Made by a program: the position numbers and the translations under genes | The notes under the pieces: model-generated | The model's input: only the letters and a program-made list of their open reading frames with translations | Told to the model about the DNA's origin: nothing | Database searches by the model: none | NCBI GenBank assembly: GCA_958428365.1 | Contig: CAUAFT010000001.1 | Span: 1 to 64,000, forward strand | DNA: 64,000 nt | Direction: 5' to 3' | Origin: an uncultured Lachnospiraceae bacterium | GTDB lineage: Bacteria > Bacillota > Clostridia > Lachnospirales > Lachnospiraceae | Part shown: in pieces, positions 34,551-42,861 of the stretch | Position numbering within the stretch: the first letter of the stretch is position 1 | Layout of the letters: each line of letters starts with the position of its first letter

Positions 34551-35834
34551 TTATTCTCCTTTACATTTATTAATCATAGTAAATAAATCCTCTATAGAGA
34601 ATTCATACAGATCTTCCACATTTAATGTTATCTTCAACTTTTTATTAAATTCATTACATATATTAACCAAGCCCCAATTAATATATGAATTAATGCTGCT
34701 CGATATGTAAAAAAATTCTTCAGAAAGTTGGTATACTAATGGAACAATAATTCTAAAAGAATTGTAATCCTTCTTAAGTTTCTCGGAATTATTATGAGAG
34801 TTAATTCTACCTATAATTTCTTCATCTTCACATAATGGTTCAAAAATAATTGTTCCATCCCAAATGTGACGCTCTGCTTTTTCAACTTTCCATTTTTGTG
34901 AGACACCAGGATCAATACCAGATCCTATACAATTTTCAACATATACGGACCTAAGGTTTAGAATATCTCTAGAAGTTCCTCTTTCTGTAATCATACTGAC
35001 AAAATCCGTGTAAGCATCAAGTAATTCATCAGATATAGCTTGGGACATAAGGGAATACCGAAATAAAGATCTATATAATTCAACACCTTTTTCGAATACA
35101 GCTACATATCCATCCATAGTTTGAGATAATTGATTTAACTGGGCAAGTTCGATTTTTATATTATCAACAACCAAACTTCTTTCTCTAGCCTTTGAAATAA
35201 GCCAAGAAGGATTTTTTAACACATATCTACAAATATCTAAAGTGTCTGGGGCTCCTAATGTTGTAATTGCCCCCACTTCATTTTGTTTGATTTTAGCAGG
35301 TGGTAATCCAAACAAAAAATTTGCACTTAAAACAAATGCTTCCTTAATAATATCGTATCTAAGCCGCTGGTAAGGTCTATCGGGTCTTGCGCAGTACCAT
35401 GTCTGATTAACCTTGATATCAGCCAATTCAAATGTTTCACTAGAAAGCAGTGAATACAATTTCCCGTATTGGAGACTTGGCTCAATTACATATTTTCTAT
35501 TCTGTATATCTCCACCAAAAGATATACTGCTATCTGTTCCGCATAATTTAACGATTTCACCATCCTTAAATATCTCCAATGCATTTTTTATTCTTAAAAT
35601 ACATGGAATTTTTAAGTGACGCAAGATTCCTGCTCCATGACTACCTATGTTTCCTATCTCCGCTATTACTCCAACAACATTTCTATTTAAGTTTACCAAT
35701 AATTTTCTGTCTAGGGTTTTCATCACCAAGATAGTCTCTTCTGTCAATGTTTTTTCTGAATAGCGAGAATCAACAACACATATTTTCCCCACAGCGTTCC
35801 CTTTACTAACACATAACCCATATATTTTTCCCAT
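34551..35834 (-). CDS. Free-standing PEP-utilising phosphohistidine swivel protein with helical C-terminal domain
   Basis: Residues about 1-105 form the swivelling phosphohistidine domain of PEP synthase/PPDK-type enzymes, with GVIAEIGNIGSHGAGILRHL and His66 as the likely phospho-carrier (family pattern G-x-x-S-H-x-A). The remaining 320 residues are mostly helical and of no family I recognise. In PEP synthase and rifampicin phosphotransferase the swivel domain is fused to an ATP-grasp domain, which here is the separate upstream gene. The 11-bp gap to that gene and the order suggest a two-protein dikinase. The helical part may bind the phosphate acceptor. Confidence 0.75.
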   Translation of the reverse strand: MGKIYGLCVSKGNAVGKICVVDSRYSEKTLTEETILVMKTLDRKLLVNLNRNVVGVIAEIGNIGSHGAGILRHLKIPCILRIKNALEIFKDGEIVKLCGTDSSISFGGDIQNRKYVIEPSLQYGKLYSLLSSETFELADIKVNQTWYCARPDRPYQRLRYDIIKEAFVLSANFLFGLPPAKIKQNEVGAITTLGAPDTLDICRYVLKNPSWLISKARERSLVVDNIKIELAQLNQLSQTMDGYVAVFEKGVELYRSLFRYSLMSQAISDELLDAYTDFVSMITERGTSRDILNLRSVYVENCIGSGIDPGVSQKWKVEKAERHIWDGTIIFEPLCEDEEIIGRINSHNNSEKLKKDYNSFRIIVPLVYQLSEEFFYISSSINSYINWGLVNICNEFNKKLKITLNVEDLYEFSIEDLFTMINKCKGE

Positions 35835-35845
35835 AAAACCAACTC

Positions 35846-36595
35846 CTACAACAATTTTCTCACTTGTAAATAATAAATATCATCCCCTAAAACCTGAGCC
35901 TCAACTTCAACATGCGCTCCAAATAGATGCTCCATCTTCTTGCAATCTGAAGCAATTTTAAACAATAGATGTGTAGATATCACATTATTTCTGATACCAT
36001 CAACAATATGGCCATCATAGTCAACATAAAGCAAATCAGCATTGGTTGTCCCATCAACGATACAAGATATTCCATTATTGGTATACTCAAGTAATAATTG
36101 CGGCCTATCATTTATTATGTCGTAGGACTGTATTAATAATGTTAAATTACCTTCAATATACTCTTGAATTATAACACCCATCATAATGGTGCTTTTGTCC
36201 ATTTCAACTAAATCAAAGTAACTATTAGCATATATGTCTTCTGATGATTCCCATACTTTTTTAATATGTTCTTTAACACTGATTTGGGGATCATAGACGA
36301 ATGATGAAAAAACCCCTGCACTAGAATATTCATCTGAATTTTCAATATTTGCAGATGACCGAAAAATAATATGTTTATTCTTTTGCAGAAATATACCATC
36401 TATTTGTTCAGTTATATTATCGAAAATACATTCGTTTATTTTTGCATTTTTATAATCCTGAAATACATCTGATGGAATAACAATACCATACGGAACTGGA
36501 AAACTGTGTTTTATTAAGCAGGATAAATAAACAGCTTTTCCGCCATATTTATCCACATCATCCGATATACATCCAAGTGATTCTAATTTATACAT
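35846..36595 (-). CDS. Free-standing PEP-synthase-type ATP-grasp (PPDK N-terminal) protein
   Basis: The 249-residue product matches the nucleotide-binding half of PEP synthase/PPDK: GGKAVYLSCLI...PVPYGIVIPSD near the start (Lys20), the signature IFRSSANIENSDEYSSAG (77-94), GVIIQEYIEGN, and the closing YYLQVRKL. It is shorter than the usual 320 residues. It would phosphorylate the swivel protein's histidine from ATP, giving AMP and phosphate overall. Its ATG overlaps the stop of the membrane-protein gene by 8 bp, showing coupling with it. Confidence 0.75.
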   Translation of the reverse strand: MYKLESLGCISDDVDKYGGKAVYLSCLIKHSFPVPYGIVIPSDVFQDYKNAKINECIFDNITEQIDGIFLQKNKHIIFRSSANIENSDEYSSAGVFSSFVYDPQISVKEHIKKVWESSEDIYANSYFDLVEMDKSTIMMGVIIQEYIEGNLTLLIQSYDIINDRPQLLLEYTNNGISCIVDGTTNADLLYVDYDGHIVDGIRNNVISTHLLFKIASDCKKMEHLFGAHVEVEAQVLGDDIYYLQVRKLL

Positions 36596-37400
36596 CTTCT
36601 ACAATTCCCTTGTCCTTTATTTTTTTCATCTTTAATGCAATTTCTTTTTTTTCTTCGGTTGAAAATCCATTTTGAAATAAAGAATATATACTTTCTAAGT
36701 CCTCAATTTTCCTAATTTTCTTTCCGTTATCCCATAATTCACGAAAATAACGATTAAAATAAGTAGCGACTTCTTTGTTTTCAATGATTATATAGTGAGG
36801 GATTTCTCCTTCATGATAAGGACTTCTAGTCGAAACATAACGATTATCAATAATTCCAAATGTCGGGAACGAGAAATCTTGAGGTAATTCATAATATGCA
36901 AAATAAGTATTCTGTTTAGAAGTTCCTGCTATTATGCGTTCTAACAAATTTTCAAAATTATTTTTCCTTATTCTTACAATGTGTCTAAATGTAATATTAG
37001 AATTTTTGCAACAATCCGTTATATGGCTCCAAATTCGTGTCCTTTGCCCCGATGCTTTACTTCTGGTTTCTGCATCTAAAGATGCTGTATCAACTGTGTG
37101 CTCACCACTTTTTATAATAAGCTCCATTGCATCAACCCAATCTGCACTGTTTTCAAATACTTGTATTTGCGAAGGAGAAACTGCCGAAATAGTATCTTTT
37201 AATTTTTTCTCTATACCCTTCCACTTTTTATCATCATCAATATTATCTAATATAAAAGTCGTGGCAATTAAAATTAATAACGATAAGATCATCATTTGAT
37301 AAATATCTGCTGATGCATGAAGTGTAATATACACAAAATAACCTACTGAAATGATAACCGTGATATATGACACTATTTTTTTTAATATTTTGGTAATCAT
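36588..37400 (-). CDS. Two-TM membrane protein with cytoplasmic domain of unknown function
   Basis: I choose ATG 37400, since the only good ribosome site (AAGGAG) lies inside the longer reading from 37430. The 270-residue protein has two membrane segments (about 8-27 and 33-52), then a soluble domain. The domain shows VFENSADWVDAMELIIKSGE, WSHITDCC, DFSFPTFGIIDNRYVS and YIIIENKEVATYFNRYFREL. Its layout recalls PLD-like domains found in membrane effectors, but no HxKxxxxD motif is present. It is the second gene of the operon and could be the membrane effector or target of the phosphotransfer pair. The family is not recognised. Confidence 0.65.
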   Translation of the reverse strand: MITKILKKIVSYITVIISVGYFVYITLHASADIYQMMILSLLILIATTFILDNIDDDKKWKGIEKKLKDTISAVSPSQIQVFENSADWVDAMELIIKSGEHTVDTASLDAETRSKASGQRTRIWSHITDCCKNSNITFRHIVRIRKNNFENLLERIIAGTSKQNTYFAYYELPQDFSFPTFGIIDNRYVSTRSPYHEGEIPHYIIIENKEVATYFNRYFRELWDNGKKIRKIEDLESIYSLFQNGFSTEEKKEIALKMKKIKDKGIVEDV

Positions 37401-37446
37401 ACAGCATTCAACTCCTTGCATAATATACAAATAAAATTAACCTATT

Positions 37447-37674
37447 TTATTCATTTGAGCTTATCCCTATTTTAGTTCCATCTACCGTCACAAATCTCTG
37501 TTCATATTTGATGCCTAATACACTGGCAATAACCAGCATTTCCTTATAGGATACTGTTTCTCGCTGTAGCTTTTTACTAAAATTCTGCGGAGACTGCCCA
37601 ATTTTTCGCGCTAATTCCGAGATACTAATATTCTGTTTCTCACACAACTCTCTTATCATATCCGATGTTGTCAT
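37447..37674 (-). CDS. Xre-family helix-turn-helix regulator
   Basis: The 75-residue protein is essentially one Xre HTH: MIRELCEKQNISISELARKI, GQSPQNFSKKL, then a helix and a short beta tail (EQRFVTVDGTKIG). ATG 37674 follows GGAGGT. It is the first gene of the five-gene accessory operon, 46 bp before the membrane protein, and has a sigma-A promoter with an inverted repeat in its spacer. It is therefore probably the operon's own repressor. Confidence 0.85.
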   Translation of the reverse strand: MTTSDMIRELCEKQNISISELARKIGQSPQNFSKKLQRETVSYKEMLVIASVLGIKYEQRFVTVDGTKIGISSNE

Positions 37675-37699
37675 GATCCACCTCCACTAATACAATCTT

Positions 37700-37728
37700 A
37701 TTATAAACCATCTGGTTGATAAATACAA
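37700..37728 (-). promoter_or_regulatory. Sigma-A promoter with operator-like repeat, accessory operon
   Basis: On the minus strand: TTGTAT (37723-37728), 17-bp spacer, TATAAT (37700-37705). The spacer half next to -10 contains AACCA-GA-TGGTT (37706-37717), a small inverted repeat suited to a dimeric Xre repressor. Confidence 0.75.
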
Positions 37729-37770
37729 GATGTCTATGTAAAAATTTGCTGAAAATTTATCAAAATCAAG

Positions 37771-37796
37771 AAAACACCCTGCATTTCTGCAAGGTG
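37771..37796 (-). terminator. Terminator of the recombinase remnant
   Basis: A stem CACCTTGCA / TGCAGGGTG with one bulge and a GAAA loop is followed on the minus strand by TTTTCTTG. Confidence 0.7.
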
Positions 37797-37819
37797 CCGT
37801 TCTCACAATTTTTTCTGCC

Positions 37820-39202
37820 CTATCTCTCCACATCCACCGTCATCCCGGATTTGAATTCCACCTCAAACCGCTCATCGTATACCGTGATTTTTTCAATCAG
37901 TCGCCGTACAAGCTGCTCATCGTATTCCAAGACCTCGGTTGCCTGACCGTTCAAAAATTCCTGCATCTCGGCAATCCGCTTTTTCAGGCCCTTCCGCTCT
38001 GCACTCTCCGCCAAAGCGTTCTGTTTCAACTCACGTAAGCGGTGTATCTCATCAGCTATGTCGTTGTAGTCCTTTTTGGAATTTGCCCGCTTCAACAGTT
38101 CTTTTTGCAATTCCTCCAGCTTTGCCTCAATGCCCTCTGTCGAGGATTCATCCTCCTGCCGAATAACCGCCTCCACATTTTCCTGCGGGGCGACCATCAT
38201 ACTATCCCTGTTGCCAAGTGCCACATTGACAGCCTTTATCACCGTCGCCTGCAGTTCTGATTCTTGAATGGTCGGCGCATCACAGGCCGTTGGTCCATGC
38301 TCCACATGGATACATCACCTCCAAACAGTGGAGTGTTTCCCGCAGTTATTCCATGCAATCCTGCGGTAAATATCGCCGCACTTGGGGCAATAAACGATGC
38401 TGGATAAAGCGTACTTGCTGCTGTAAACCCGCTTCTTCCGTTTCTCCCCGCTGTGGAGGTTTGCCCGACGAACCATTTCCTCCTGCACCTGTATATAAAG
38501 ATCGCAGGGGATAATAGGTGGATGGCTGTTTTCCACATAATACTGCGGTACGATTCCATTATTCTGCACCCGCTTTTTATTAAGGAAATCCACGGTATAG
38601 GTTTTCTGTAAAAGGGCATCTCCGATGTACTTCTCATTCCGCAAAATCTTCCGCAGTGTTTCCAGACGCCACTTTGCTTTTCCCGCCGCCGTCAGGATTC
38701 CATCCGCCTCAAGTCCTCTTCCTATCTGGAGCAGACTGCTCCCCTCCAGGTATTCCCGGTAGATGCGCTTCACAACCTCCGCCTCAGTCGGCTCAATGAT
38801 CAGATGCCCGTCCTCGTCTTTGGTGCATCCGAGGAAGCGGTTGTGATTGACCTGCACCTCGCCGTTTTGGTATCGGTACTGCAATCCCAATTTAATGTTC
38901 TGGCTCAAGGACTGGCTTTCCTGCTGTGCGAGACTCGCCATGATGGTAAGCAGCACCTCTCCTTTGGAATCCATCGTATTAATATTCTCTTTCTCAAAGA
39001 AAACGGGAATATTCTTCTCTTTCAGTTCCCAGATATATTTCAGACAGTCCAGCGTGTTCTTGGCAAAACAACTGATGGATTTCGTAATAATCACATCAAT
39101 CCTGCCAGCCATGCATTCCTCAATCATACGAATAAACTCACAGCGTTTCTTGGTATTACAATCGCTGATTCCAGCATCTACAAATATCCGCGCAGGCTCC
39201 CA
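37820..39202 (-). pseudogene. Large serine recombinase (resolvase family), truncated and interrupted
   Basis: The remaining frame starts inside the catalytic domain (ARIFVDAG, then [17 protein letters not shown]), so the N-terminus with the catalytic serine is lost. The recombinase domain ([19 protein letters not shown]), a zinc-ribbon-like [11 protein letters not shown] and a C-terminal coiled coil follow. An in-frame TGA at 38315-38317 splits the protein after KHSTVWR, and the next codons continue with the same family's sequence (CIHVEHGPTACDAPTI). The homology begins abruptly near 39202, about 100 bp from the tsf stop. This is the remnant integrase of the accessory island. Confidence 0.85.
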
Positions 39203-39228
39203 TGCTAGAAAAAATATATTTTATAATC

Positions 39229-39263
39229 AACAGACCCGCAAGCTCTCGCCCACGGGTCTGTTT
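39229..39263 (-). terminator. Terminator of rpsB-tsf
   Basis: A 10-bp stem AACAGACCCG / CGGGTCTGTT with a 14-nt loop; on the minus strand AT-rich sequence follows (GATTATAAAATATATTTTTT). It lies 37 bp after the tsf stop. Confidence 0.8.
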
Positions 39264-39299
39264 GTCTTTATTATATTTTCCTAGCAAAATTCTAATATC

Positions 39300-40235
39300 C
39301 TAGTTTCCAGCCATCTGAGCTGCAACCTCTGCCGCAAAGTCTTCGTTCTTCTTCTCAAGACCTTCACCTGTCTCGAAACGAACAAATTTTTTGATCTTAA
39401 TCTTTGCGCTGTTCGCCTTAGCAACTTCCTCTACATATTTGCTGACAACCTGTTTTCCATCCTCAGCCTTTACATAAACCTGATCTAATAAGCAGATCTC
39501 TTTCAATTCTTTGTTGATACGTCCCATTACCATACCGTTTAAGATCTTCTCATTGGCATCCGGCTTCTCGTTCTTAGCCTGTACCATTAAGATCTCTTTT
39601 TCTTTCTCGATATAGTCGTTATCTACTTCGTCTCTGCTGGTGTAGAGCGGTTTTAAAGCTGCTGCCTGCATAGCGACATTCTTAGCCATCTCTTTGATAT
39701 CATCATTGATGACATCTGTCTCAACGTCTACTAATACGCCGATCTTTCCGCCTGCATGGATGTAGGAAGCAATGAAACCATTCTCCTCTTTCACCTGCTC
39801 AAAACGACGGATGTTCATGTTCTCTCCGATCACTGCGATCTGAGCTGCCAACGCCTCGTTTACCGTCTTGCTTGTATCTGCTGCCCATGGCTCAGCTAAG
39901 AAAGTCTCCACGTCTGCTGCTTCTGTTGTTAAAGCCTGTGCTGCAACCTCTGCAACATAGTTCTGGAATTTCTCGTTCTTTGCAACGAAATCTGTCTCAG
40001 AGTTTACCTCTACGACAACAGCTGCTTTTGCATCGTCTGTAATTTTTGTAACAACGATACCTTCCGCTGCGATTCTTCCTGCTTTTTTCTGAGCAGTTGC
40101 AAGACCTTTTTCACGCAAAAAGTCTACGGCTGCTTCCATATCTCCATCTGTCTCTCCCAATGCCTTTTTGCAGTCCATCATGCCGGCACCGGTCAATTCG
40201 CGTAACTCTTTTACCATTGCTGCTGTAATAGCCAT
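39300..40235 (-). CDS. tsf: Translation elongation factor Ts
   Basis: EF-Ts recycles EF-Tu by GDP/GTP exchange. ATG 40235 follows GGAGGAAGAG and gives the standard N-terminus MAITAAMVKELRELTGAGMM; an in-frame upstream ATG is rejected. The family signature LRELTGAGMMDCKKAL is followed by KKAGRIAAEGIV and the core SETDFVAKNE. The 311-residue length is typical. It is co-transcribed with rpsB. Confidence 0.96.
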   Translation of the reverse strand: MAITAAMVKELRELTGAGMMDCKKALGETDGDMEAAVDFLREKGLATAQKKAGRIAAEGIVVTKITDDAKAAVVVEVNSETDFVAKNEKFQNYVAEVAAQALTTEAADVETFLAEPWAADTSKTVNEALAAQIAVIGENMNIRRFEQVKEENGFIASYIHAGGKIGVLVDVETDVINDDIKEMAKNVAMQAAALKPLYTSRDEVDNDYIEKEKEILMVQAKNEKPDANEKILNGMVMGRINKELKEICLLDQVYVKAEDGKQVVSKYVEEVAKANSAKIKIKKFVRFETGEGLEKKNEDFAAEVAAQMAGN

Positions 40236-40306
40236 TTTCTCTTCCTCCATTTTACACATAATACAGGACAGGCAAAATGTCTGTCCTGTGAATTTGCTCT
40301 TTATAC

Positions 40307-41044
40307 TTAAGCCTCTACTGCCTCTTCTTCCATTTCTTCCTCAACAGTGTCCACGTCAACCATTCCCTGATTTGCTTCTACGACAGCGTCTGCCATCTTG
40401 GAAACGATTAATTTTACGGCGCGGATCGCATCGTCATTTCCCGGAATCACATAGTCTAACTCTTCAGGATCGCAGTTCGTATCACAGATACCGATCAACG
40501 GAATACCCAGTGTGTGTGCTTCCTGAACACAGATTCTCTCTTTCTTTGGATCCACAACGAAGATTGCATCCGGAAGTCCCTTCATGTCCTTGATTCCGCC
40601 AAGGTTCTTCTCTAATTTTTCCCATTCTTTCTTTAAAGCAATAACTTCTTTTTTCGGTAATACATCGAAAGTTCCGTCCTCTGCCATAACTTCGATCGCT
40701 TTTAATCTCTCGATACGGCTCTGGATGGTCTTGAAGTTCGTCAGCATTCCGCCTAACCATCTCTCGTTTACATAGAACATTCCACATCTCTCAGCCTCTG
40801 TCTTGATTGCATCCTGAGCCTGTTTCTTGGTTCCTACGAAAAGGATGGAACCGCCCTCTGCAACGATATCAGATACTGCCTGGTAAGCCTCGTCTACCAT
40901 TCCTACGGATTTCTGTAAGTCGATGATATAGATACCATTTCTCTCGGTATAGATGTATGGAGCCATTTTCGGGTTCCATCTTCTGGTCTGATGTCCGAAA
41001 TGAACACCTGCTTCTAATAACTGTTTCATTGAAATAACACTCAT
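40307..41044 (-). CDS. rpsB: 30S ribosomal protein S2
   Basis: ATG 41044, directly behind GGAGGTACAAA, gives the canonical [20 protein letters not shown] start; the longer in-frame reading is rejected. Signatures include [28 protein letters not shown] and [13 protein letters not shown]. An acidic tail ends the 245-residue protein. It leads the rpsB-tsf operon. Confidence 0.96.
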   Translation of the reverse strand: MSVISMKQLLEAGVHFGHQTRRWNPKMAPYIYTERNGIYIIDLQKSVGMVDEAYQAVSDIVAEGGSILFVGTKKQAQDAIKTEAERCGMFYVNERWLGGMLTNFKTIQSRIERLKAIEVMAEDGTFDVLPKKEVIALKKEWEKLEKNLGGIKDMKGLPDAIFVVDPKKERICVQEAHTLGIPLIGICDTNCDPEELDYVIPGNDDAIRAVKLIVSKMADAVVEANQGMVDVDTVEEEMEEEAVEA

Positions 41045-41151
41045 TTTGTACCTCCATTGGTTGTGTGCTTCCATGTACTTCCGCTCAAAAAACGACCTTT
41101 CGGCACCGGTTCTCTGATCCGTACATGTGTTTACTGATTTTAGCCTTAGAG

Positions 41152-41180
41152 ATTATAACATATCTTTCCTCTATTGGCAA
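41152..41180 (-). promoter_or_regulatory. Sigma-A promoter of rpsB-tsf
   Basis: On the minus strand: TTGCCA (41175-41180), 17-bp spacer, TATAAT (41152-41157). The leader to rpsB is about 100 nt and contains a GC-rich segment (ACCGGTGCCGAAAGGTCG) that may fold, as ribosomal-protein leaders often do. Confidence 0.85.
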
Positions 41181-41187
41181 TAGCATT

Positions 41188-41766
41188 TTATCGGTTTTCC
41201 TGCTTTGTGGTCAGGATCGTGGCAATCTCCTCATAACTTGAGCCTTCTGGAATCGTAAAAGTACCCGGCTGAATCAGATTATCATAATCATGATCCGTGA
41301 TGAAGTGATTAAATTCCGTGATATCTGCAATCAGTCCTGCATCGAGAAGTTTTTGAGAAATCGTATCGGAGTATTCCCCTGGAAGAATATTAATTTCAAT
41401 CTGCTTCACATTCTGGGGCTGAGTCTGACTGTCTGCGGTCTGCTGTGGGTCGGTCTCACTCGTTTTCTCTTCCGAAGCATCTGTCTTCTGTTCTGCGCTC
41501 TTCTCGTCCTCTTGCTTTTCTTCTTCCTGCTGTTGTTTCTCTTCTTTTGTATCCTTCTGTTCTTCTTCGCTCTTCTTCTGCTCTTCCACTTCGTCCAGAG
41601 TCTTTGTCTCATTCTCCTCCATCACCATACCCAGACTCTTTGCTCTGGCAATGACTTCTTCATCGGAGAAAAGTTCCTCCCGATTGACATGGATACCAAT
41701 CATAAAAATAATGGTGGTCACAAGAATCCCAATTCCAAGACCTCGTAAATAATATTTCAGTTTCAC
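41188..41766 (-). CDS. Membrane protein with acidic linker and MltG/YceG-like LysM-type domain
   Basis: The 192-residue product has an N-terminal membrane anchor (about 8-25) and a long Glu/Lys/Gln-rich linker (about 55-125). The C-terminal domain (IEINILPGEYSDTISQKLL, then PGTFTIPEGSSYEEIATIL) resembles the LysM-like N-terminal domain of endolytic transglycosylase MltG. The catalytic transglycosylase domain is absent. It is the last gene of the fla/che operon (4-bp overlap with the gene before it) and may help the flagellum pass the cell wall or bind glycan strands. Confidence 0.7.
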   Translation of the reverse strand: MKLKYYLRGLGIGILVTTIIFMIGIHVNREELFSDEEVIARAKSLGMVMEENETKTLDEVEEQKKSEEEQKDTKEEKQQQEEEKQEDEKSAEQKTDASEEKTSETDPQQTADSQTQPQNVKQIEINILPGEYSDTISQKLLDAGLIADITEFNHFITDHDYDNLIQPGTFTIPEGSSYEEIATILTTKQENR

Positions 41767-42494
41767 TCTGACGGCTCCTCTTTTTCATATAATTCAATGA
41801 CCAGTCTCACTTCTCCAAGCCCGATTCCAAGCTCCTTTGCAATCTCCACCTCTGTCATTCCCTGTCTGCGAAGCTCTAAGATCCTGTCGTTGACACTGGC
41901 CTCCTCCAGTTCTAAAGCAGGCTCCTCCTCTGGAGCAGGCTCTGCTTCCTCGTCCTCGGCATGGAGCTCCTGAACCTCTTCTAACATCTCCTCATTGTTC
42001 CGCGCCACATCCTCCATCAGGACTGTGGATTCGTGATGCTCTTCCTCCACTTTTTTCAAAGCCTCGACGGACAACTCTTCCGCCAGCAGTTTCTGCATAT
42101 CCTCCACACGTTTTTGCAGATCGTTGGAAAAGTCAATGATTTCTTTATGTTTATCGCCTAACATACTGTACAAAAACATGATCTCATTATGGCTTTTATT
42201 GATGGATTCCATCACAGTGTCCGAATAATCGCTGATCGCCATGATCTTTTCATTGGTCTCCTTATCGCTCTCCCGGTCAAATTTTGCAAGCACTTCGCTT
42301 AATTCCGTTTCCAACTGCTCCTGAACCTTGTCGTGTGAGGATTCGATCTCCCTGTCCACGATGTGGGCGACTTCCTCCTGGCTCAGCTCTGCGATCTTAT
42401 CCAGTTCATTCGGCGACAATTTCTCCGCCATAAAAAAACTGCCGATCATCAATACCAGTCCCGCTACAATCAGACATATCTCTATTGCTGTCAT
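41763..42494 (-). CDS. DUF6115 family protein of the flagellar operon
   Basis: ATG 42494 (AAGGAGCAGTAT before it) is preferred to a longer in-frame start. The 243-residue product has one N-terminal membrane helix (AIEICLIVAGLVLMIGSFF), a long coiled coil (about 40-170), an acidic stretch and a C-terminal helix-turn-helix-like segment (ILELRRQGMTEVEIAKELGI). DUF6115 proteins lie at the end of flagellar operons in Firmicutes. Their role is not known to me. Confidence 0.75.
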   Translation of the reverse strand: MTAIEICLIVAGLVLMIGSFFMAEKLSPNELDKIAELSQEEVAHIVDREIESSHDKVQEQLETELSEVLAKFDRESDKETNEKIMAISDYSDTVMESINKSHNEIMFLYSMLGDKHKEIIDFSNDLQKRVEDMQKLLAEELSVEALKKVEEEHHESTVLMEDVARNNEEMLEEVQELHAEDEEAEPAPEEEPALELEEASVNDRILELRRQGMTEVEIAKELGIGLGEVRLVIELYEKEEPSE

Positions 42495-42504
42495 ATACTG
42501 CTCC

Positions 42505-42816
42505 TTATATCTTGATGTCAAATCCACCCGGAGCGGCTTTTTTCACTACCTTTCCGTCGCTTTTGACATCTTTTTTTCTCTTTCCACTGCTCTTACTGTA
42601 TTTATTTCTGCCCTCTTCTCTGGCATCAAAATGGTCATTTTGATTTTCTGTATCATCTGCGTGACGAACCTGGGCCGCATTCTGAAATTCCTGCTTTTTG
42701 ATCTCCACCTGAATATTCTGCTGCTCCACCGCCGGCTTGGCATCCTGCTGGTGCTTCATCATTCCCACATCGTCCGTTCTCTGGATCGTTGCAAAATCCA
42801 CTGGTCTTATGGTCAT
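42505..42816 (-). CDS. Small hydrophilic protein of the flagellar operon
   Basis: I choose ATG 42816 because AGGAAGG is 9 nt before it but directly abuts the alternative ATG 42825. The 103-residue protein (MTIRPVDFATIQRTDDVG...) is charged, rich in Gln, Lys and Asp, with no membrane segment, and ends in KKAAPGGFDIKI. It lies between fapA and the DUF6115 gene with tight spacing on the same strand. I do not recognise a named family, and the function is unknown. Confidence 0.65.
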   Translation of the reverse strand: MTIRPVDFATIQRTDDVGMMKHQQDAKPAVEQQNIQVEIKKQEFQNAAQVRHADDTENQNDHFDAREEGRNKYSKSSGKRKKDVKSDGKVVKKAAPGGFDIKI

Positions 42817-42861
42817 CTTCCCCATCCTTCCTGACTAAAAATATCATTTTCCGTCTGCATC

